Below, piece after piece: positions 1 to 4,896 of a DNA stretch of 5,588 nucleotides. Source of the DNA: Azonexus sp. GTDB lineage: Bacteria; Pseudomonadota; Gammaproteobacteria; Burkholderiales; Rhodocyclaceae. The stretch is from contig JAUYQT010000127.1 of assembly GCA_030697085.1 (NCBI GenBank), positions 1 through 5,588 of the forward strand, given 5' to 3'. The translations under genes were made by a program, and so were the position numbers. Positions within the stretch are counted from its first letter, which is position 1; every line of letters begins with the position of its first letter. The notes under the pieces were generated by a model. It was not told where the DNA came from. It saw only the letters and a program-made list of their open reading frames with translations, and made no database searches.

Positions 1-1
1 C

Positions 2-193
2 GAGGATGCGATTGATTTCTTGATCGCCGGGATGGCGATTCTTCCTGGATTACTGATGTTAAGCGGCTTTATGCTGGTGGGCGCAGCAACGCTTTTTATC
101 TTGATTGTGCTGCTTGCGATCATCGGCCTGCGCGTTCCGCCACCACCGCCAAACGACGAAACAACCAAAAAAGGCAAAAGACCATCGCATTGA
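2..193 (+). CDS. C-terminal part of a small integral membrane protein, identity unknown
   Basis: An open frame enters from the left edge and ends at TGA 191-193, leaving 63 visible residues and no visible start. The first five residues (EDAID) are acidic and polar. About 38 strongly hydrophobic residues follow and can form two membrane-spanning segments, roughly residues 6-24 and 27-43, separated by a Ser-Gly turn near 21-22. The tail is short and hydrophilic, with a run of five prolines (46-50) and then several lysines, which by the positive-inside rule suggests a cytoplasmic C-terminus. The composition is typical of a real membrane protein rather than a chance frame. I do not recognise the family. 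Small membrane families such as FxsA or DUF4126 have similar ends, but the FxsA PG-F-x-T-D-type motif is not present. It converges on hom with a shared terminator between them. Confidence 0.6.
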   Translation, partial: EDAIDFLIAGMAILPGLLMLSGFMLVGAATLFILIVLLAIIGLRVPPPPPNDETTKKGKRPSH

Positions 194-200
194 ACGGCGC

Positions 201-228
201 AACAAAAAGGAGCCGAAGCTCCCTTTCT
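201..228 (-). terminator. Rho-independent terminator of the alaT-hom unit, probably bidirectional
   Basis: Read on the minus strand this is a GGAGC stem (218-222 pairing with 209-213) closed by a TTCG tetraloop (214-217), followed by TTTTTGTT (complement of 201-208). A five-base G+C-rich stem with the very stable UUCG loop and an immediate T-run is a textbook intrinsic terminator. It begins about 27 bases after the hom stop. On the plus strand the same stem has a CGAA loop and is followed by CTTTCT, a weaker T-tract. It may therefore also end transcripts of the plus-strand membrane protein gene, whose stop lies 15 bases upstream of the stem. Confidence 0.85.
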
Positions 229-249
229 GATCGTTGAAGCCGGTGATTT

Positions 250-1560
250 TTATTGCAGTTCTTCCAGACGAATCCGCTTGACCTTCCCTTTTTGCGCGGC
301 CAGACCTTCGATTTTCGCAATCGCCGCATCGGCACAGCTTTCCTTGCAGACGTGGGTGAGAATGATAATGTCAGTCTCGCCCTCGCCTTCTTCCGGTTCG
401 CGCTGCAACATGGCGTCGATCGAAATGCCCTGATCGGCCAGAATGCGGGTGATGTCAGCCAGCACACCGGGTTTGTCTTCGACGCGCAGACGTAGATAAT
501 TGCCAGTTTCAACTTCGCTCATCGGCAAAATCGGCAGGCTGGACATGGCATCCGGCTGGAAAGCCAGGTGCGGCACGCGATGCGCTGCGTCAGCCGTCGC
601 CAGACGGGTGACATCCACCAAGTCGGCGATCACCGCCGAAGCGGTCGGCTCGGCGCCGGCACCCTTGCCGTAATACAGCGTGATACCGACAGCATCGCCC
701 TTGACCATCACGGCATTCATGGCGCCTTCGACATTGGCCAACAAACGCTTGGCCGGGATCAGGGTTGGGTGCACGCGCAGTTCAATCCCGTTGCTACGCC
801 GTTTGGCGATACCGAGCAGTTTGATCCGGTAACCGAGTTGTTCGGCGTACTTGATGTCGGACGCTTCAAGCTGGGTAATGCCTTCGATATAAGCCTTGTC
901 GAACTGAACGGGAATGCCATAAGCGATGGAAGCAATCAGCGTCGCCTTGTGGGCGGCATCAACGCCTTCGATATCGAAGGTCGGATCAGCCTCGGCATAA
1001 CCCAGGCGCTGGGCTTCCTTGAGCACATCGCCAAAAGACAAGCCCTTGTCGCGCATTTCGGAAAGGATGAAATTGGTCGTGCCGTTGATGATGCCGGCCG
1101 CCCATTCGATGCTATTGGCGGTCAGGCCTTCGCGCAAGGCCTTGATGATTGGAATACCGCCGGCAACGGCAGCTTCAAACGCCACCATGACGCCCTTTTG
1201 CTGCGCGGCGGTGAAAATCTCGGTACCGTGCACGGCGAGCAGCGCCTTGTTGGCGGTCACCACATGCTTGCCGTTGGCGATCGACTGCATGACCAATTCC
1301 TTGGCCACACCGTAGCCGCCAATCAGCTCGACGATGATGTCAATTTCCGGGTCATTGACCAGTGAGAAAGCATCATCGGTAACGCGCGCCTCGCCACCGG
1401 TAATCTGCTTGGCCAGTTCAACATTCTTGTCGGCCACCGCCGTAATACGAATCGGCCGCCCGGCGCGGCGGGTAATTTCCTCCGCGTTGCGCTTGAGAAC
1501 AGTCCAGGTACCACCGCCAACAGTGCCGATGCCGATAAGGCCAACATTAATAGGTTTCAT
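250..1560 (-). CDS. hom: Homoserine dehydrogenase with C-terminal ACT domain
   Basis: Reduces aspartate-4-semialdehyde to homoserine with NAD(P)H in the cytoplasm, the branch step towards threonine and methionine. The 436 residues match the usual length of the monofunctional enzyme. The N-terminal Rossmann domain carries GIGTVGGG at 10-17. NKALLA at 104-109 contains the conserved Lys105. The catalytic domain has GIINGTTNF at 156-164 and the full homoserine dehydrogenase signature at 183-205, including Asp196, Asp201 and Lys205. An ACT domain occupies about 354-430, which in this family usually mediates feedback control by threonine. The start is secure because MKPINVGLIGIGTVG is the canonical N-terminus. 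No Shine-Dalgarno sequence is visible upstream; a 7-base repeat array lies there instead. The gene follows alaT on the same strand with a 49-base gap and is followed by a strong terminator, with no thrC adjacent. A CxxxC pair (Cys405, Cys409) in the ACT domain seems unusual to me. Confidence 0.97.
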   Translation of the reverse strand: MKPINVGLIGIGTVGGGTWTVLKRNAEEITRRAGRPIRITAVADKNVELAKQITGGEARVTDDAFSLVNDPEIDIIVELIGGYGVAKELVMQSIANGKHVVTANKALLAVHGTEIFTAAQQKGVMVAFEAAVAGGIPIIKALREGLTANSIEWAAGIINGTTNFILSEMRDKGLSFGDVLKEAQRLGYAEADPTFDIEGVDAAHKATLIASIAYGIPVQFDKAYIEGITQLEASDIKYAEQLGYRIKLLGIAKRRSNGIELRVHPTLIPAKRLLANVEGAMNAVMVKGDAVGITLYYGKGAGAEPTASAVIADLVDVTRLATADAAHRVPHLAFQPDAMSSLPILPMSEVETGNYLRLRVEDKPGVLADITRILADQGISIDAMLQREPEEGEGETDIIILTHVCKESCADAAIAKIEGLAAQKGKVKRIRLEELQ

Positions 1561-1561
1561 T

Positions 1562-1631
1562 TTAGTACTTAGTAGTTAGAGGTTAGTAGGTAGCAGTTGC
1601 TAGCGGCTATTAGCTAGCAACTGGCGACTGG
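1562..1631. repeat. Degenerate heptanucleotide tandem repeat between alaT and hom
   Basis: On the plus strand the sequence falls into ten consecutive 7-base units. The clearest are TTAGTAC at 1562, TTAGTAG at 1569, TTAGAGG at 1576 and TTAGTAG at 1583. GTAGCAG at 1590 and TTGCTAG at 1597 are recognisably related. The next ones (CGGCTAT, TAGCTAG, CAACTGG, CGACTGG, to 1631) are more diverged but keep the period, and the last two differ by one base. On the minus strand the unit is close to CTACTAA. The array fills the entire alaT-hom gap, supplies the last six or seven codons and the stop of alaT, and ends one base before the hom ATG. It resembles the short tandemly repeated heptamers known from cyanobacteria; whether it belongs to a genome-wide family here cannot be judged from one copy. 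Confidence 0.75.
1594..1623. repeat. Perfect 11-bp inverted repeat at the alaT stop codon
   Basis: CAGTTGCTAGC at 1594-1604 is the exact reverse complement of GCTAGCAACTG at 1613-1623, separated by an 8-base loop. In the minus-strand transcript the upstream arm holds the last alaT codons, the loop begins with the alaT stop TAA immediately followed by in-frame TAG, and the downstream arm ends 33 bases before the hom start. There is no T-run after it, so it is not an intrinsic terminator. A stable hairpin here could affect mRNA stability or translation of hom, which is inference. It lies inside the heptamer array and may simply arise from complementary repeat units. Confidence 0.8.
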
Positions 1632-2857
1632 TTCGTGCCGTGGCGCTTGCGATAGTTTTCGAGGAAGCGGGCAATGCGGCCAATCGCCTCGCGCAAATCA
1701 TCTTCATGCGGCAGAAAAACCAGGCGGAAGTGGTCCGGATGTGGCCAGTTAAAGCCGGTTCCCTGCACCAATAACACCTTTTCTTCCTGCAGCAATTCGG
1801 TAATGAAGGCCTGATCGTTCTTGATCGGATAAACCTTCGGATCAAGCTTTGGGAACATGTAAAGCGCTGCCTTCGGCTTGACGCAGGAAACCCCGGGAAT
1901 GGCCGTGATCAGTTCATACGCAATGTCACGCTGACGACGCAGGCGACCACTTTCCTTGATCAGGTCGTCGATGCTCTGATAGCCGCCGAGCGCAGTCTGG
2001 ATACCATGCTGGCCGGGTGCGTTGGCACACAAACGCATTGAGGCGAGCATTTCCAGGCCTTCGATGTAATCCCGGGCATGGCGCTTGTCCCCTGAAACCA
2101 CCATCCAGCCGGCGCGATAGCCACAGGAACGGTAATTTTTCGACAGTCCGTTAAAGGTAATCGTCAGCACATCTTCGGACAGTGCAGCAATCGAGGTGTG
2201 CTTGACATCGTCGTAAAGCACCTTGTCATACACCTCGTCGGCGTAGATGATCAGATGATGCTGGCGGGCGATTTCAATAATTTCCTTAAGCAATTCATCC
2301 GGGTACAAGGCCCCGGTCGGATTGTTCGGATTGATGATGACGATAGCCCGTGTCCGCGGCGTAATTTTGCTGCGGATATCGTCGAGATTGGGATACCAGC
2401 CGCTCTCCTCATCGCACAGATAGTGCCGAGGCGTGCCGCCGGAAAGACTGATCCCAGCCGTCCATAGCGGATAATCCGGGGCTGGCACAAGGACTTCGTC
2501 GCCGGCGTCGAGCAAGGCATTCATCGCCATCACGATGAGCTCAGAAACGCCATTGCCAACGAAAATATCGTCCAGCGTCACCCCCTTGATCCCCTTTTGC
2601 TGGGTGTAGTGCATGATCGCCTTGCTCGCCGCGAAAATCCCCTTGGAGTCCGTGTAACCCGCAGCACTCGGCAAGTTGCGAATGATGTCCTGCTGGATTT
2701 CTTCAGGCGAGTCGAAACCGAACGCGGCAAGATTGCCGATGTTCAGCTTGATGATCTTGTGGCCCTCTTCCTCCATCTGCTTGGCGAGCTCCAGAACGGG
2801 GCCGCGGATGTCATAGCAGACGTTGGCAAGCTTGGCAGACTTCTTGATTTGTTTCAT
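1610..2857 (-). CDS. alaT: Alanine-synthesising PLP-dependent aminotransferase, AlaT/AlaA type
   Basis: Class I/II aminotransferase of the AlaA/AlaT group, which makes alanine from pyruvate and glutamate in the cytoplasm; some members also act on branched-chain 2-oxo acids. From the ATG at 2855-2857 the protein has 415 residues, close to the 405 of E. coli AlaA. The opening SAKLANVCYDIRGP (7-20) matches the family start. The frame is open upstream for 19 more codons, but that extension is not family-like and runs into the divergent promoter region. Visible active-site features are GNGVSE 101-106, PDYPLW 127-132, NPNNPTG 176-182, Asp207 and Tyr210 in YADEVY, Lys240 in the GLSKNYRS motif (Schiff base to PLP), Arg248, and Arg378 in HFRLV for the substrate carboxylate. 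The segment GNPAPFGF of E. coli AlaA is GNLAAFGF here (41-48). The last six or seven residues come from a heptamer repeat. The alaT-hom order is usual in Betaproteobacteria and implies cotranscription. Confidence 0.93.
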   Translation of the reverse strand: MKQIKKSAKLANVCYDIRGPVLELAKQMEEEGHKIIKLNIGNLAAFGFDSPEEIQQDIIRNLPSAAGYTDSKGIFAASKAIMHYTQQKGIKGVTLDDIFVGNGVSELIVMAMNALLDAGDEVLVPAPDYPLWTAGISLSGGTPRHYLCDEESGWYPNLDDIRSKITPRTRAIVIINPNNPTGALYPDELLKEIIEIARQHHLIIYADEVYDKVLYDDVKHTSIAALSEDVLTITFNGLSKNYRSCGYRAGWMVVSGDKRHARDYIEGLEMLASMRLCANAPGQHGIQTALGGYQSIDDLIKESGRLRRQRDIAYELITAIPGVSCVKPKAALYMFPKLDPKVYPIKNDQAFITELLQEEKVLLVQGTGFNWPHPDHFRLVFLPHEDDLREAIGRIARFLENYRKRHGTNQSPVAS

Positions 2858-2880
2858 GAACGGTGTCCATCGGGCTTGTC

Positions 2881-2900
2881 TCTGGCCGCCATCAGCCAGA
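2881..2900. repeat. Short inverted repeat in the divergent promoter region
   Basis: TCTGGC at 2881-2886 and GCCAGA at 2895-2900 are perfect reverse complements around an 8-base spacer. The element sits in the alaT leader and next to the -35 area of the plus-strand promoter. It could be an operator or a small leader hairpin, but a 6-bp repeat is also expected by chance at this scale. Confidence 0.3.
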
Positions 2901-2924
2901 CTACGATGCCCCAAAAGGTATAAT
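2896..2924 (+). promoter_or_regulatory. Probable sigma70 promoter for the Mth938-domain gene
   Basis: A perfect TATAAT lies at 2919-2924, 57 bases before the GTG start. The 17-base-spaced -35 position (2896-2901, CCAGAC) is a poor match to TTGACA and there is no clear TG extension of the -10, so activity rests mainly on the -10 box. Transcription would begin near 2931 and give a leader of about 50 bases. Confidence 0.5.
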
Positions 2925-2951
2925 CCTACTTTAACGCATGGTGCACCGCAA
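2923..2951 (-). promoter_or_regulatory. Possible promoter for alaT-hom, overlapping the divergent promoter
   Basis: On the minus strand TTGCGG (complement of 2946-2951) is followed after 17 bases by TAGGAT (complement of 2923-2928). The matches are 3/6 and 4/6, so it is only a candidate. If real, its -10 overlaps the plus-strand TATAAT by two bases and the two promoters would compete. Confidence 0.25.
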
Positions 2952-2967
2952 TTTTGACGGGCTTTTC

Positions 2968-2972
2968 GGGAG
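2968..2972 (+). promoter_or_regulatory. Ribosome binding site supporting a GTG start
   Basis: GGGAG ends nine bases before GTG 2982-2984. This is a fair Shine-Dalgarno match at acceptable spacing. It supports the GTG as start, since the encoded MKLHIS N-terminus also fits the protein family. Confidence 0.65.
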
Positions 2973-2981
2973 ATTCAATCA

Positions 2982-3353
2982 GTGAAGCTTCACATCTCAA
3001 ACACCGCCGGACTCAATATTTTCACCGCCTACGGCGAGGGCTTTGTTGCGGTCAACCACGAAAAACACGAAAAAAATCTGATTCTGTTGCCCGAATCGAT
3101 CATTCTTGAATGGTCGACCGCCACGATCACCACGCTCAGCGAAGCGGACATGCAAAAACTGCTGGCGCTGGATACGGAAATCATCCTGCTCGGCACCGGT
3201 AACCGCCTGCGTTTCCCGCCGGGCGCCCTGCTCCGCCCCTTTGCACCAGCCGGTATGGGCCTGGAAGTCATGGACCTGCAGGCCGCCTGCCGAACTTACA
3301 ACATTCTTGCAGCCGAAGGCCGCAAGGTCGCTGCGGCCCTGCTGTTCGACTGA
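2982..3353 (+). CDS. Mth938-domain (DUF498/PF04430) protein
   Basis: A 123-residue soluble protein that is essentially one Mth938-like domain, the fold shared with human NDUFAF3, a complex I assembly factor. The bacterial role is not established. Family marks are the AYGEGFVAVN strand (16-25), LILLPES (33-39), LLGTGNR (69-75) followed by RFPP (77-80), and the highly conserved GMGLEVMD...ACRTYNILAAEGR region (91-114). No signal peptide or membrane segment is seen. It starts with GTG behind GGGAG and a TATAAT-containing promoter, divergent from alaT and convergent with manC. Its TGA stop (3351-3353) touches the manC stop with no gap. A G+C-rich inverted repeat (GGCCGC 3318-3323, GCGGCC 3333-3338) lies near the end of the gene without a T-run. 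The family assignment is firm; function is unknown, and neither neighbour gives a strong clue. Confidence 0.9.
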   Translation: MKLHISNTAGLNIFTAYGEGFVAVNHEKHEKNLILLPESIILEWSTATITTLSEADMQKLLALDTEIILLGTGNRLRFPPGALLRPFAPAGMGLEVMDLQAACRTYNILAAEGRKVAAALLFD

Positions 3354-3358
3354 TCAGT
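3349..3358. repeat. 10-bp palindrome holding two opposing stop codons
   Basis: ACTGATCAGT is a perfect palindrome. TGA at 3351-3353 ends the plus-strand DUF498 gene and its mirror TGA (plus-strand TCA 3354-3356) ends manC. No intergenic base separates the genes and no intrinsic terminator with a T-run is visible for either. Confidence 0.9.
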
Positions 3359-4793
3359 GGCGCCCGTAGGTATCTTCAAAGCGAACAATGTCATCTTCGC
3401 CAAGATAACTTCCCGACTGCACCTCAATCATTTCCAGCGCGACAATGCCCGGTTTTTCCAGGCGATGCCTGACGCCAAGCGGTATGTATGTGGATTGGTT
3501 TTCCGTCACCAAAAACACTTCCTCCCCCTTGGTCACTCGCGCCGTGCCACTCACCACGATCCAGTGCTCGGCCCGGTGATGGTGCATTTGCAGCGATAGC
3601 GACGCCCCCGGTTTGACGCCAATCCGCTTGACCTGAAAACGTTCGCCCGCATCCACGCCGTCATACCAGCCCCACGGCCGGTAAATTTTGCGGTGCCATT
3701 GCGCTACCGGGCGCTTGTCGGCCTTCAGACGATCGACAATTTTCTTCACATCCTGCGTTGCATCATGATGAGTGACGAGCACGGCGTCATCCGTCTCGAC
3801 CACAATCAGATTGCTCACGCCAATACAGGCAACCAGGCGGCTTTCAGAAACCACCAGCGTGTCGCGGCAGCCCTCTAGCATCACATCGCCACGCGTCGCA
3901 TTACCCTCGCCGCATTTGGGCAAAACCTTCCACAAGGCATCCCAGGCGCCAACATCCGACCAGCCGGCCGATAACGGAATCACCACACTTTCCGGCAAGC
4001 CGGCCTGTCCGGTTGTCAGACGCTCCATCACGGCATAATCGATTGAATCGGCGGGGCATTTTTCAAAAGCGGCACGATCAAGGCGAACAAAATCGCCATC
4101 TGCGGTTTCGCCCTGCAAAGCGGCGCGACAAGCGGCAAGAATATCCGGCCGACAAAGATCCAGCGCCGTGATCCAGGTCGAGGCTCGCATCACGAAAAGG
4201 CCGCTGTTCCAGAGAAAATCACCGGCATCAAGATAGGTCTGCGCCGTATCGCGGTCAGGCTTCTCGACAAAACGCGCCAGTTTGAACGCACCACTATCAC
4301 CAGGGAGCAGCCCACCCTGCTGGATGTAGCCGTATCCGGTTTCAGGGCAATCCGGCGTAATGCCAAAGGTGACAGCAAAACCCTGTTCGGCGAGCAAGGC
4401 CGCCTTGGCCACCGTGTCGCGGAATACCGCCGCATCAAGAATCACATGGTCTGCCGGCATGACGACCATGACCGGATCATCCCCTTGTTCCTGCGCCCAC
4501 AACGCGGCTAGCGTTAGTGCTGGCGCGGTGTTGCGGCCAAATGGCTCAAGCAATACCTTGCCTCGTTTACCGAGCAGGCGCATCTGTTCGGCTACGACAA
4601 AACGGTGCTCCTCATTGCAAACCAGCAAAGGCTCAGCCAACCCGGGAATGCCGTCCATCCGGGCAATCGTTGCCTGCAACATGGAAAGATCGCCAACCAG
4701 CGGTAACAATTGCTTGGGATATTTTTCACGCGAAAGCGGCCACAAGCGGGTACCAGAACCACCGGAAAGTACAACAGGAAGGATTTTATTCAT
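3354..4793 (-). CDS. manC: Mannose-1-phosphate guanylyltransferase / mannose-6-phosphate isomerase (bifunctional)
   Basis: A 479-residue cytoplasmic enzyme of the ManC/AlgA/XanB/CpsB type. It makes GDP-mannose from mannose-1-phosphate and GTP, and in bifunctional members also interconverts fructose-6-phosphate and mannose-6-phosphate. The N-terminal nucleotidyltransferase domain (about 4-290) shows GGSGTRLWPLSREKYPKQ at 11-28, MPADHV 112-117, FVEKPD 175-180, LWNSGLF 194-200 and SIDYAVME 250-257. The C-terminal type II isomerase cupin (about 325-475) shows YRPWGWYDGV 371-380 and QMHHHRAEHW 402-411, with likely metal ligands Gln402, His404, Glu409 and His443, and YIPLG 436-440. Length and both domains are complete. 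The ATG at 4791-4793 gives the canonical MNKILPVVLSGGSGTR start, although no Shine-Dalgarno is apparent. It lies 103 bases after a LolA-like gene on the same strand. No glycosyltransferase or manB is in view, so the polysaccharide it serves cannot be told. Confidence 0.96.
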   Translation of the reverse strand: MNKILPVVLSGGSGTRLWPLSREKYPKQLLPLVGDLSMLQATIARMDGIPGLAEPLLVCNEEHRFVVAEQMRLLGKRGKVLLEPFGRNTAPALTLAALWAQEQGDDPVMVVMPADHVILDAAVFRDTVAKAALLAEQGFAVTFGITPDCPETGYGYIQQGGLLPGDSGAFKLARFVEKPDRDTAQTYLDAGDFLWNSGLFVMRASTWITALDLCRPDILAACRAALQGETADGDFVRLDRAAFEKCPADSIDYAVMERLTTGQAGLPESVVIPLSAGWSDVGAWDALWKVLPKCGEGNATRGDVMLEGCRDTLVVSESRLVACIGVSNLIVVETDDAVLVTHHDATQDVKKIVDRLKADKRPVAQWHRKIYRPWGWYDGVDAGERFQVKRIGVKPGASLSLQMHHHRAEHWIVVSGTARVTKGEEVFLVTENQSTYIPLGVRHRLEKPGIVALEMIEVQSGSYLGEDDIVRFEDTYGRH

Positions 4794-4817
4794 AAAATTT
4801 TCATGTAAATCGAATCA

Positions 4818-4845
4818 ATCATCACGCCTTCACTGTGGAAGTCAA
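4818..4845 (-). promoter_or_regulatory. Candidate sigma70 promoter for manC
   Basis: On the minus strand TTGACT (complement of 4840-4845, 5/6 match to the -35) is followed after 16 bases by GATGAT (complement of 4818-4823, 4/6 match to the -10). Transcription would start about 18 bases before the manC ATG. The 103-base gap after the upstream gene is compatible with an independent promoter. The poor -10 keeps confidence low. Confidence 0.35.
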
Positions 4846-4896
4846 ACGCCACGTGCAGCAAGAAAGCGAGTCCGTAAAATTCAACGGCCCAAAAAC

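Noticed and set aside
568..1365. 265-codon plus-strand open frame opposite hom
   Set aside because: This is an antisense shadow of the strongly conserved hom coding frame, with low-complexity His/Gly/Asp-rich composition.
2858..2914. Nineteen-residue N-terminal extension of AlaT from an upstream ATG
   Set aside because: Residues MGHRSLADGGQRQ have no family counterpart, while MKQIKKSAKLANVCYDIRGP matches the normal family start; the extension would also overlap the promoter region.
3318..3338. G+C-rich inverted repeat GGCCGC/GCGGCC near the end of the DUF498 gene as a terminator
   Set aside because: It lies inside the coding region in conserved codons and has no T-run on either strand, so it is more likely a consequence of codon content.
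4790..4804. Four-codon ATG AAA ATT TTA TGA mini-ORF overlapping the manC start
   Set aside because: It has no ribosome binding site and lies within the longer open frame already reported; on its own a five-codon ORF is expected by chance.
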